From NCBI GenBank assembly GCA_946554445.1, contig CAMNSD010000006.1, positions 62,001 to 126,000 of the forward strand: 64,000 bases of DNA, read 5' to 3'. Of this stretch, positions 8,058-16,464 are shown one piece after another (position 1 is the stretch's first letter; the number at the start of each line of letters is the position of its first letter). The notes below the pieces were generated by a model. The model was not told the origin of the DNA and did not search any database. It saw only the letters and a list, made by a program, of their open reading frames with translations. Position numbers and translations under genes: made by a program. The stretch comes from an uncultured Lachnospiraceae bacterium (lineage in GTDB: Bacteria > Bacillota > Clostridia > Lachnospirales > Lachnospiraceae).

Positions 8058-9305
8058 TTAGAGTGTTGTATCCAAAGTGGATCCGGCATTGACATTGCTG
8101 TAGCTGCCCTGGTTGTTATAGGTTTTGCTGTTCAGGGATTCGCCTTGGCTCGCATAACGATAGATGCTATTGATCCTGTCGGTCATCTTTTCCCCGAAAG
8201 AGTATACGCCGGTAAACAAATTCTTGACATTGCCCATATCTGATTCCTTGAATTTGGTCTCGTCTATGGAGAGTGTCTTATCGGAATTTACCGTGACGCC
8301 CATCCTGGAGAACGCGCTCTTGTTGCCGTTTACAAGGCTCTTTAAGTAATTGGCCTGATTGATGACGTTGGAGTTGTTACTGTCATTGGTGTTCTTGATC
8401 AGGTTGTTATAGTCTTTTACAAAAGCAGAGAACGCATCGTATACTTTGTCTTTGTTGTCGTTGTTGATATCCATGGTGGACAGTTTTTCCAAAGATTTAT
8501 ACAGTGTGCTGGCAGATGTTGCCGATGCGGGATCTTCTGCAGTCTTAGAAATCTCCTTCTTGGAAGAAGAACTGTTTGTCTTGGAACTGCTGGAAGAAGC
8601 GCTTCCGGAACCGCTTGCGTACTTGGCCTTGGAGGAGGTCACAGCCTCACCATCGCCTGCGGCGCGGTAGATTCTGCTCGCTCTGTCAACTGCTTTGTCT
8701 GCAAAGGAACCGATGCCGCCGAATAATGTCTTGACGGTGCCGGCACGGCCGCTGTCATCGGTGAATCCCTTCTTGAAGGAATCCTCATCGAGGGACAGTG
8801 TCCTATCTGAATTCATGGTAATACCAATTTTGGCAAAAAGCTTGTAGTTGCTGTAATAAGAGTCATACAGCGCGTCCGTCTGTTTCTGGACAGTGGCATT
8901 CTCACTCTTTGAGCCGCTCTTCATCAGGCTGTTGTAGTCTTTGATAAAAGCGGATACCGCATCCGTAATCTTCTGGATATTTTCTTCGCTGCGGTCATCG
9001 TAATTTAAATTGCCCAGTGCGCTTGCAGATTTGTGAAGTGCGCTTGCAGCCGATGCCGAGGAAGCGTCTTTTACCTTCTTTGCTTTGGAAGAGGAAGATT
9101 TCTCACTTTCTTCGCCTTCTTCAGCCTTCATTTTAGCATAGTAGCTTTTCATCATCTTGCCGTAGCTGCCGTTTTTGATTGCGGCATAGTCCGTAAGCAG
9201 TGAAGAACCGTCAAAACCGCCGGAACTACTGGAACCTGCTCCACTCAATAGGGTGGAGTAAGTATCTGCTAATCCTGAACTTAATCCGTTTAAACTAATT
9301 CCCAT
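8058..9305 (-). CDS. FliD-like protein with duplicated C-terminal module
   Basis: A 415-aa Ser-rich protein (MGISLNGLSSGLADTYSTLL at the N-terminus). It contains two copies of a module resembling the flagellar cap protein FliD C-terminus. Copy A (about 80-220) has AFIKDYNSLM, IGITMNSDRTLSLDE and VKTLFGG. Copy B (about 265-385) has AFVKDYNNLI, MGVTVNSDKTLSIDE and VKNLFTG. A low-complexity Ser/Lys linker joins them. No other flagellar gene is in the window and there is no signal peptide, so export by the flagellar apparatus is possible but unproven. ATG 9305 is preferred over 9320 because GGAGGG sits 8 bases before it. Confidence 0.75.
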   Translation of the reverse strand: MGISLNGLSSGLADTYSTLLSGAGSSSSGGFDGSSLLTDYAAIKNGSYGKMMKSYYAKMKAEEGEESEKSSSSKAKKVKDASSASAASALHKSASALGNLNYDDRSEENIQKITDAVSAFIKDYNSLMKSGSKSENATVQKQTDALYDSYYSNYKLFAKIGITMNSDRTLSLDEDSFKKGFTDDSGRAGTVKTLFGGIGSFADKAVDRASRIYRAAGDGEAVTSSKAKYASGSGSASSSSSKTNSSSSKKEISKTAEDPASATSASTLYKSLEKLSTMDINNDNKDKVYDAFSAFVKDYNNLIKNTNDSNNSNVINQANYLKSLVNGNKSAFSRMGVTVNSDKTLSIDETKFKESDMGNVKNLFTGVYSFGEKMTDRINSIYRYASQGESLNSKTYNNQGSYSNVNAGSTLDTTL

Positions 9306-9583
9306 TTTGCATCCCTCCATGTAATATTGTTCGACTTCCGTGTCTGTTGTGTTATCCGGGACCGCAAAGCAATCCTTGTGATAGAATTTTGCCCGATTTG
9401 TTATTGTGTAAGAAATGGTAAATAAAGTACATTCTTATATATATTATCTCGGTTTTTATACGGATTTGTAAAGGGGTAAAACGTATTTTTTCAAAATTTT
9501 CACGACATTTTTTTTAGATTTGATGACATATGGCATCAAATAAATCAACTCTATTATGTACTATGAAAATGTCAGTAAAAATA
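9306..9583. other. AT-rich intergenic region
   Basis: This stretch is the 5' side of the FliD-like gene and the 3' side of the PTS gene. I see no ORF, no convincing promoter hexamers and no strong terminator. Confidence 0.5.
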
Positions 9584-10633
9584 TCAGTCTAATTTCAGGT
9601 CGCCTTCTTTGATCCAGCCAATCTTTCTTAAGAAATTGCCGACAAGCAGGGAGATCACAGCGGGCAGGATGAAACTGATCAGAATCAGGCCGATCCAGTC
9701 GAAAGCGGTGATGGCAGTCTTGGTGCCGGCGGCAATGTCATTGATCCAACCGGAGTATACCCCAATCTGTCCCACCAGACCGCAGGTGCCCATGCCGGAA
9801 GACACCGGTGTGCCGTTCATTTGCAAATGGAACACACAGGTGGCAAGAGGGCCGGTGATGGCGGAAGCGATGATGGGCGGAATCCAAATGCGGGGATTTT
9901 TTAAAATGTTGCCCATCTGCAGCATGGAGGTGCCAATGCCCTGGGAAACCAGTCCGCCCCATTTATTTTCCTTAAAGCTCATGACGGCGAATCCCACCAT
10001 ATTGGCACAGCATCCGGCCACCGCCGCGCCGCCGGCCAGTCCTGTGAGTGACAGGGCTGCACAGATTGCTGCGGAAGAGATAGGCAGTGTAAGTGCAATA
10101 CCGACAAGGACGGAAACGATAATGCCCATCAGGAAGGGCTGTAGTTCGGTAGACCACATGATCAGCTGGCCGATGCTGCTGGCCGCAGCACCGATGCCGG
10201 GAGCCAACAGGGTGGAGAGCGCTACCCCCACAAAGATGGTCACAAAGGGGGTTACCAGAATATCAACCTTTGTCTCTTTGGAGACCAGTTTGCCGCACTC
10301 TGCCGCCAGGATAGCGATGATCAGCACCGCCAGGGGACCGCCGGCGCCGCCCAGTTCATTGGCTGCTCCGCCTACGGCCGCCAGGGAGAAGAGTACGAGT
10401 GGCGGGGCCTGCAGGGCAAAACCGATGGAGATGGCCATAGCCGGTCCTGCCATGGCAGCCGCGTAACCGCCGATGGTCACCAGATATTCAATACCGGTCT
10501 GCTGTCCCAGCGTTTTGATAATGGTGCCAATCAGAAGGGAGCAGAAGAGTCCCTGTGCCATAGCGCTCAGACAGTCCACACCGTAGCGTTTCAGAGAAAA
10601 ACTAATGTTTTTACGTTTTAAAAATTCTTTCAT
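9584..10633 (-). CDS. PTS IIC-like permease (PTS_EIIC_2 family)
   Basis: A 349-aa polytopic membrane protein with about 8-10 hydrophobic, Gly/Ala-rich segments, resembling the PTS_EIIC_2 family of IIC-like permeases. No IIA or IIB subunit is encoded nearby, so the substrate and even PTS-dependence are open. ATG 10633 (MKEFLKRKNISF) is chosen; AAGGAA lies about 13 bases upstream. A GTG at 10657 in the same frame has no ribosome-binding site. Confidence 0.75.
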   Translation of the reverse strand: MKEFLKRKNISFSLKRYGVDCLSAMAQGLFCSLLIGTIIKTLGQQTGIEYLVTIGGYAAAMAGPAMAISIGFALQAPPLVLFSLAAVGGAANELGGAGGPLAVLIIAILAAECGKLVSKETKVDILVTPFVTIFVGVALSTLLAPGIGAAASSIGQLIMWSTELQPFLMGIIVSVLVGIALTLPISSAAICAALSLTGLAGGAAVAGCCANMVGFAVMSFKENKWGGLVSQGIGTSMLQMGNILKNPRIWIPPIIASAITGPLATCVFHLQMNGTPVSSGMGTCGLVGQIGVYSGWINDIAAGTKTAITAFDWIGLILISFILPAVISLLVGNFLRKIGWIKEGDLKLD

Positions 10634-10677
10634 GATGTTAAGAGGTTCCTTTCTCACATTTTAGGACATCCAGTCAT

Positions 10678-10745
10678 ATTGTAGTAGTTTATGAGATTTT
10701 GTCAAGTTATATCGTGTGGATATTGCAGATTGGATTGTGTGGATA
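10678..10745 (-). promoter_or_regulatory. Promoter and upstream direct repeats of the PTS IIC-like gene
   Basis: On the reverse strand, TTGACA (10705-10700), 16 bases and TACAAT (10683-10678) form a good sigma-A promoter. Just upstream of the -35 the 12-mer AT(C/T)GTGTGGATA (plus-strand reading) occurs twice, at 10711-10722 and 10734-10745, 23 bp apart. That is about two helical turns, as expected for a dimeric activator. The remainder of the 10634-10986 gap shows nothing else I can name. Confidence 0.6.
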
Positions 10746-10986
10746 GTTATTTTTCACACTGTATCTTGGCATAGGTGTAAAAAGTAATTGTAGATATTAC
10801 TGGCCGGAGAATAGATGGTGAATGAAAAATTGAATTATTTGTTACGCATTATTTCAGCGGATTGTTAGGGGAGGTAAAGAGGATGTCCGGAAGGAATAGA
10901 TTGCACAAGGCGGGAGAATACGGTAAAATGATGTATATAATAACGAAGCTATAGATGCTGGATAGACAAATGAGGGGAGAGAGAAG

Positions 10987-11469
10987 ATGAAGAGAGCAGG
11001 AAATGAATTATTGCAGTTTTTGGCGGGGCTGGCGATGCTGATTGCCGGATTGTTTATTTTTTCACAAAAAGTTATGGTGTCGTCCGGATTTTTTGGCCAG
11101 GGATTTTCAATTGGCGGCTTCCATATGGGTAATGGACTGATCATGGTGCCTTTTATCATAGGAATCGTGTGGATGTTTGTGACAGAAGGGAGTGTGGGCT
11201 CCAAGTTGTTTACGGCTGCCAGTATATTGATTATCATTCTGGCGGTGATTATAACCACCGATATCCGTCTGATGCATGTGACACTTTATGAGTGGGCCTT
11301 GATTCTGGTGTTGATTTTTGGTGGAGCGGGGCTGGTGGCGAGGATTCTTTTTGCAGGGAGATGGATTCCCGAAAGCGAGGAACGCAGGGAGGATCCCCGG
11401 ATCGAAGAGACTGATAGAAAAGTGCTGGAAATTGAAGAAGAATTAGAACGGATTAAGAAAGAACGGTGA
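10987..11469 (+). CDS. Small membrane protein, unknown function
   Basis: A 160-aa protein with about four hydrophobic segments (residues 8-28, 50-66, 75-92, 97-117) and a charged coiled-coil-like tail (ETDRKVLEIEEELERIKKER). GAGGGGAGAGAAG precedes ATG 10987. Its stop lies 5 bases before the ATG of the following esterase/GH43 gene, so the two are probably co-transcribed. I do not recognise a family. Confidence 0.75.
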   Translation: MKRAGNELLQFLAGLAMLIAGLFIFSQKVMVSSGFFGQGFSIGGFHMGNGLIMVPFIIGIVWMFVTEGSVGSKLFTAASILIIILAVIITTDIRLMHVTLYEWALILVLIFGGAGLVARILFAGRWIPESEERREDPRIEETDRKVLEIEEELERIKKER

Positions 11470-11474
11470 TTGTT

Positions 11475-14400
11475 ATGTATGAAGAGGGTAATCAGGCGCT
11501 GACGCTGCATCCGGATTTTTTTGATCCCATCCACAGGAATGCCGAATTGGTCATGGAGCCGGGGGATCCTGAGTTCGTGAGGGTGTCCTATTATGACGAG
11601 ATACCCAATGTCAGGGTGGGAGAAGAAGGGAATGTAGAGTTTTATCTGTATGCACCCAATGCCGAGAAGGTGGAGATTGGATGCCTTGGCGGATTTGCCG
11701 GAACCGGGCGGTTTGCTTTAGAACCGGATGGGAAGGGCGGTTTTAGGGGCACCAAGAAATTCCATTATGGGATGCATTATTATCATTGGTATGTGGATGA
11801 CGTGCAGGTCTGCAATCCCAAGGCGGGTGTGTCTTACGGTTGTTTCCGTGTGATCAATACCTTTGAGGTGCCGGAGAAAGAGGACGATTTCTTTTATATC
11901 AGGCCGGTTCCCCACGGGACAGTCAGCATCTGCAAATATGTGTCAGGGGTGAACGGTCATCTCAAGGAGAGTTATGTGTATACGCCGCCCGGCTATGAGG
12001 AGCGGGAAAATGCTGGGAGAAAGTATCCTGCACTTTATCTTCTGCACGGTGTCGGAGAGAGCGAGACCGGTTGGATCTGGCAGGGAAAACTAAATTTTAT
12101 CATGGATAACCTGATCGCAGACGGACTGTGTGAAGAGATGATCGTGGTTATGGTCTGCGGTTATGCTTTTTTGCCGGAGGAAGATATGATTTTCTTGCCG
12201 GGAGATTTTGATAAGGAGCTGATAGAAGATGTCATTCCTTATATGGAAAGGCAGTTCCGGATCAAGGTTGGGCGGGATAACCGCGCCGTTGCCGGGCTTT
12301 CCTTGGGTTCTGCCCAGTCCGCCCTCTCGGTGATGAAGCATCCGGATTTGTTCGGCGCCTTGGGTGTCTTTTCCGGTGTGTTTATGGAGCCGTTGGGATC
12401 CGTCATCTCTGCGAAGGATAAGCCGCATTTGGTCTTTCTTTCCTGCGGAAGCGAGGAGAAGGAGATTCTTGAAAGTAAAGAGCATTATACGGTGCAGTTG
12501 GAGCAGGCAGCAGTGCCGGTGATGAACAGGACCTATGAGGGTTATCATGAATGGATGGTCTGGAGAAAAAGCCTGGCGGACTTTGCGCCGGCCCTTTTCA
12601 GATGGGAGACTGAGAAAGATATAAAAAGAGGAGAAGATGCCCTGCGGGATGCGAAGGGGCAGAGGAAAGAGGGTACAGGAAAAAGGTGTGCTTTTGACAG
12701 GGATTGTCTAGGGGTGGATGAGGAAGGAGTTTTTACACAGCAACTCCACAGACAGAGTCGTGAAGAACAGATGTTATTTTTTGATCCTGTATATAAACAA
12801 GTCTGTTTTGAGACGGACGAGCAGGGCAGACCTGCCGGCCGTTATATAGAGGAACAGCCGGGATTTACCTGTATGGGGGATGGAAATGTGAAGATTTCCC
12901 TGTATGCGCCCGGCGCGAAGCAGGCGGAAGTGGATATATTTGACTGCGGCCGCATGTGTCTGCAGCAGGATTCTCAGCGCCAGGGGTATTGGTGCGGTGT
13001 TATGGAGGATGTGGAGCCGGGATTCCATTATGTCACGTTCAATGTGAACGGCACAAGGGTGTTGAATGTGCAGGCACCGGTGGGATATGGATGTTTCCAG
13101 GCCATCAACTATCTGGATGTGCCAGATTCGGAATTTACATATCATGAACTGCACAACGTCCTCCATGGTCAGGTGCATATGGACTATTATACCTCTTCCC
13201 AGACAGGCCGGGCGAAGCTGTGTTATGTCTATACACCGCCGGGGTATGATGCCTGCGACGGCAGGAGATATCCGGTGCTTTACCTGCAGCATGGCGGGGG
13301 TGAAAATGAGATTGGTTGGTTTCGTCAGGGTAAGATTGCCAACATAGCGGACAACCTGATCGCGGCCGGGCGGATGACGGAAATGCTTATCGTGATGAAT
13401 ACGGGCTATGCTTTCCGGGTGGATGGAACGAGCCATTATGCGGTGGGTTCCTTTGAGGAGGAACTGGTGCAGGACTGCATTCCTTACATTGACGGGCGGT
13501 ATGCCACCCAGGCGGATAAAAGGCACAGAGCCATGGCAGGGCTCTCCATGGGCGGGATGCAGTCCCAGAAGATTGCCCTGCATCATACGGATTTGTTTGC
13601 TTCCCTGGGTATTTTCAGCGGTGGGTTCGTGATTGCGGATGAGGAGGAAGACTATCGGGAACTTTTGTATCATGCGGACCGGTTCCGGGAGGAATTGGAT
13701 CTGCTGTTTGTGGGCTGCGGCGTGCAGGATCACTTCTATGAGAAGACCGTTGCCAATGTGAAGGAGATACAGGGACGAGGCGTGCCGATTATGGATTATT
13801 TTGCTCCGGGCAGGCATGACTGGAACTTTTGGAGGCGATGTGTGGTGCGGTTTTTACAGGCCTTATTCCCGAAGCAGGCTTATAATCCTTATCTGCCCTC
13901 CTGGGAATATATCCCAGACGGAGAACCCTATGTGTTTGGTGACAGAGTCTATGTTTATGGTTCCCATGATTATTATAATGGGCATGTATTTTGTCTGGGA
14001 GATTATGTGTGTTGGTCTGCGCCTGTAGATGACTTGGGGAATTGGCGTTATGAGGGCGTTATCTACCCGAAGACCTCCGATCCTCTCAACAGGGACGGGA
14101 AAATGTGTCTGTATGCGCCAGATGTGACAGTGGGGCCGGACGGCAGATATTATCTGTACTATGTGCTGGACCATGTGTCCGTGGTCTCGGTGGCAGTCTG
14201 CGATACCCCGGCAGGTGAGTTTACATTTTATGGTTATGTGCATTATCCGGACGGTGTTCGTCTGGGAGAAAGAGAGGGCGATCAGCCACAGTTTGATCCA
14301 GGCGTGCTGACGGAAGACGGCAGGACCTATCTCTATACGGGATTCTGCCCCAGGGGCGATGCATCCAGGATTGGGGCGATGGTGACTGTCTTAGGGCCGG

Positions 14401-15278
14401 ATATGCTGACTATAGAGGAGGCGCCCAGGATTGTGGCGCCGGGATGCGAGCACAGTGAAGGCTCCAGTTTTGAGGGACATGAATATTTTGAGGCGGCTTC
14501 CATCCGCAAAGTGGGGACGGACTATTACTTTATTTATTCTTCCATCGCAATGCATGAACTGTGTTATGCGGTGAGCAAAAAGCCGGACAAGGATTTTGTC
14601 TACGGCGGTGTGATCGTCAGTAATTGTGATCTGCATATAGATACTTATAAACCGGCTGACAAGCCCATGGCCTATGGGGCCAATAATCATGGAAGCATTG
14701 TGCAGATTGGGGAGGACTGGTATATTTTTTACCATCGTCATACCAACGGCACCTGGTACAGCAGACAGGGCTGTGCGGAGAAGATTGAAATAGCAGAGGA
14801 CGGCAGTATTCTACAGGCAGAGATGACTTCCTGTGGCCTAAACGGAGCGCCGCTTCGGGGTGAGGGAGAATATGGGGCGTATCTGGCCTGCAATCTCTTT
14901 ACGGACACAGAGTCGGTCTATGTGGGTGACGATAGATTCCCCAAGATCATGCAGGATGGCAGAGACGGAGATGAGGAACCGGGGTACATCGGCAATATGA
15001 AAGATTCCGCTACGGCAGGATTCAAATACTTTGCCTGTAAAAATGTGACGGAAATTTCAATCAAGACGCGGGGATATGCGGGCGGCTGTTTTGAGGTGCG
15101 CACGGCCTGGGACGGCGAGATTCTGGCGGAGATTCCCATCAGATATTCCAATGTCTGGGAAGAATATACGGCGCCGGTGCATATTCCTGACGGCATACAG
15201 GCAATCTATCTTACCTACCGTGGAGATGGCGTTGCGAGCCTGCTTTCCTTTGCCTTAAAGACAGGAGAGCGGGACTAA
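11475..15278 (+). CDS. Esterase-esterase-GH43 fusion enzyme
   Basis: A 1267-aa protein without signal peptide or membrane segment. Unit 1 (about 1-375): CBM48-like beta domain plus CE1-type alpha/beta-hydrolase with nucleophile motif GLSLG (S276) and late His in YHEW. Unit 2 (about 425-790): the same pair, with GLSMG (S691), acid in GCGVQD and His in RHDW. Unit 3 (about 800-1110): five-bladed GH43 with IPDGEP, YAPDV and FEAASIRK carrying the expected base, modulator and acid. A C-terminal beta-sandwich (about 1140-1267) resembles CBM6. Expected role: intracellular removal of acyl or feruloyl esters and arabinosyl or xylosyl units from imported xylan fragments. The start could also be GTG 11466. 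Confidence 0.88.
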   Translation: MYEEGNQALTLHPDFFDPIHRNAELVMEPGDPEFVRVSYYDEIPNVRVGEEGNVEFYLYAPNAEKVEIGCLGGFAGTGRFALEPDGKGGFRGTKKFHYGMHYYHWYVDDVQVCNPKAGVSYGCFRVINTFEVPEKEDDFFYIRPVPHGTVSICKYVSGVNGHLKESYVYTPPGYEERENAGRKYPALYLLHGVGESETGWIWQGKLNFIMDNLIADGLCEEMIVVMVCGYAFLPEEDMIFLPGDFDKELIEDVIPYMERQFRIKVGRDNRAVAGLSLGSAQSALSVMKHPDLFGALGVFSGVFMEPLGSVISAKDKPHLVFLSCGSEEKEILESKEHYTVQLEQAAVPVMNRTYEGYHEWMVWRKSLADFAPALFRWETEKDIKRGEDALRDAKGQRKEGTGKRCAFDRDCLGVDEEGVFTQQLHRQSREEQMLFFDPVYKQVCFETDEQGRPAGRYIEEQPGFTCMGDGNVKISLYAPGAKQAEVDIFDCGRMCLQQDSQRQGYWCGVMEDVEPGFHYVTFNVNGTRVLNVQAPVGYGCFQAINYLDVPDSEFTYHELHNVLHGQVHMDYYTSSQTGRAKLCYVYTPPGYDACDGRRYPVLYLQHGGGENEIGWFRQGKIANIADNLIAAGRMTEMLIVMNTGYAFRVDGTSHYAVGSFEEELVQDCIPYIDGRYATQADKRHRAMAGLSMGGMQSQKIALHHTDLFASLGIFSGGFVIADEEEDYRELLYHADRFREELDLLFVGCGVQDHFYEKTVANVKEIQGRGVPIMDYFAPGRHDWNFWRRCVVRFLQALFPKQAYNPYLPSWEYIPDGEPYVFGDRVYVYGSHDYYNGHVFCLGDYVCWSAPVDDLGNWRYEGVIYPKTSDPLNRDGKMCLYAPDVTVGPDGRYYLYYVLDHVSVVSVAVCDTPAGEFTFYGYVHYPDGVRLGEREGDQPQFDPGVLTEDGRTYLYTGFCPRGDASRIGAMVTVLGPDMLTIEEAPRIVAPGCEHSEGSSFEGHEYFEAASIRKVGTDYYFIYSSIAMHELCYAVSKKPDKDFVYGGVIVSNCDLHIDTYKPADKPMAYGANNHGSIVQIGEDWYIFYHRHTNGTWYSRQGCAEKIEIAEDGSILQAEMTSCGLNGAPLRGEGEYGAYLACNLFTDTESVYVGDDRFPKIMQDGRDGDEEPGYIGNMKDSATAGFKYFACKNVTEISIKTRGYAGGCFEVRTAWDGEILAEIPIRYSNVWEEYTAPVHIPDGIQAIYLTYRGDGVASLLSFALKTGERD

Positions 15279-15297
15279 CAAAAACTGTCGCCGGAGA

Positions 15298-15564
15298 TCA
15301 GATATCCTCCTCTTTATACAGAGCGTAGAAATCAGAATCCATGTTATCCATCATTTGAGCGAACCATCTCTTGGCATCATCCAGTGCCCGATTGTAAATG
15401 ATGGGCGCCATTTTGCGTTCAAATAATTCATATAACTGCATTTGTTCGATCAATCCGATTTCTTCGCCGCGCTCATCTAGATAAAATGCTTTGATTTCGG
15501 CGTTTAACTTTTCTTTTTGAGCATCTGAGAGTTTGATTTGAGGCAGGGATTCTCTTTTGGCCAT
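15298..15564 (-). CDS. DUF2164 family protein
   Basis: An 88-aa protein (MAKRESLPQIKLSDAQKEKL, later IIYNRALDDAKRWF), which matches the DUF2164 pattern of a short helical protein with a conserved YN..(V/L)DDAK segment. The start at 15564 has AAAGGAGA 8 bases upstream. The open frame continues back to 16212 but that extension is antisense to another gene and crosses the hairpin repeats. Function unknown. Confidence 0.8.
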   Translation of the reverse strand: MAKRESLPQIKLSDAQKEKLNAEIKAFYLDERGEEIGLIEQMQLYELFERKMAPIIYNRALDDAKRWFAQMMDNMDSDFYALYKEEDI

Positions 15565-15593
15565 GGCAGGTTCTCCTTTGGTGGGTTGTTGAC

Positions 15594-15633
15594 AAGTAAT
15601 TCTTGTGACGCAAGCCGCTGGGCTTGCGTCTAT
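15594..15633. repeat. 40-bp hairpin repeat, copy 1
   Basis: AAGTAATTCTTGT, then GACGCAAGCC-GCTG-GGCTTGCGTC (perfect 10-bp stem) and TAT. It is identical to the copy at 15687-15726. Confidence 0.85.
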
Positions 15634-15686
15634 GATATTCAATTCACAGAAGCTGTAATCTGTGGCAATGCCAGCAAGAATTACGT

Positions 15687-15726
15687 AAGTAATTCTTGTG
15701 ACGCAAGCCGCTGGGCTTGCGTCTAT
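15687..15726. repeat. 40-bp hairpin repeat, copy 2
   Basis: It starts 93 bp after copy 1. Its leading GTAATTCTTG also pairs with CAAGAATTAC immediately upstream (15674-15683) to give a further 10-bp inverted repeat, and the 53-base spacer contains CACAG/CTGTG. The doublet resembles a REP or BIME-like unit and is not a CRISPR array. Confidence 0.85.
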
Positions 15727-15762
15727 TATATCACGGCATGGGAAAACGGGGTGAAAGTTTTT

Positions 15763-16428
15763 ATGAATAAAAGTGACAAGAGTGTCAAAGGTGTCAGCAT
15801 CATTGGCGGGGCGGACGGCCCTACCAGCATTTTCATAGCAGGCAGAACAGGCACAGGCAAAAGGCCGCTTAAAGTGCGGCTTAAGAATTGGCTGTACGGG
15901 CAGAGACGCAAGAGGATTGCCAGATGTATTCGCCCCAATCCACACTCCCTGAAGCAGGTCACAGCCTTTATGAAAAGGGAGTATGATGCAAGGGAGATGT
16001 CCAAAGAAAGCCGGCAATATCAGGAGATGAAGGACAGTCTGCGGGAAGCGCTGATCGTGCAGAATCGGCCGGAACTGCTGGAAGGGTTGGCGGAAGTTGC
16101 AAGGCCGAAGGAATATACGAAAGAAGCCATGGAAGAAATGTTCCGTCAGATAGAGCAAAGGAGAGAGGCTGCCGCCAGGATACCGGACGATCAGTTTACG
16201 ATGGACTTTCATGTCTATGAAATCTGCATAGAGGGCGGAAGAATGGAGATAGAGATTGATTACCGGTGGGATGTTCTGGGGATGTCTTATAGCGGGAGAA
16301 AAGCGGCTATGAAGAAATTAAGGCAGATAAGCCGCAGGCTGCATCTTTATTATGGAGTTACTAAGGAAGATATCAGGGAAGAGTCAAAAAGGTACTCCTC
16401 GCTGCTTACGGCCTTGGCTTCGGAATAG
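15763..16428 (+). CDS. Unknown soluble protein with IIGGADGPTSIFIAG motif
   Basis: A 221-aa basic protein. Residues about 10-26 (VSIIGGADGPTSIFIAG) copy the signature of the membrane beta subunit of Na+-translocating decarboxylases (OadB/GcdB). The rest is soluble, helical and unrelated (a YEICIEGGRMEIEIDY strand segment, a Lys/Arg-rich C-terminus). ATG 15763 follows GGGGTGAAA; longer frames cross the hairpin repeats and are unlikely. Codons 4-8 contain a three-box TGACA/TGTCA array. Automated pipelines may call this a decarboxylase subunit because of the motif; the length and lack of membrane helices argue against that. Confidence 0.75.
   Translation: MNKSDKSVKGVSIIGGADGPTSIFIAGRTGTGKRPLKVRLKNWLYGQRRKRIARCIRPNPHSLKQVTAFMKREYDAREMSKESRQYQEMKDSLREALIVQNRPELLEGLAEVARPKEYTKEAMEEMFRQIEQRREAAARIPDDQFTMDFHVYEICIEGGRMEIEIDYRWDVLGMSYSGRKAAMKKLRQISRRLHLYYGVTKEDIREESKRYSSLLTALASE
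15774..15796. promoter_or_regulatory. TGACA/TGTCA motif, three-box array
   Basis: TGACA-AGAG-TGTCA-AAGG-TGTCA, boxes at a constant 9-bp period, in codons 4-11 of the IGGADGPTS-motif gene. Confidence 0.75.
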
Positions 16429-16464
16429 TGGATAACGGAAGAAGTTTTGCACGGGGAGGTATGT

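Noticed and set aside
15594..15726. Two identical repeats with a 53-base spacer as a CRISPR array
   Set aside because: Only two copies, strongly palindromic repeats, a long structured spacer and no cas genes.
15298..16212. A 304-codon reverse frame extending the DUF2164 gene upstream
   Set aside because: The extension is antisense to a plausible gene and crosses two hairpin repeats. The internal ATG 15564 has a good ribosome-binding site and matches the family length.
15763..16428. Calling the 221-aa protein a Na+-translocating decarboxylase beta subunit
   Set aside because: Only the short motif matches; length and lack of membrane helices do not fit.
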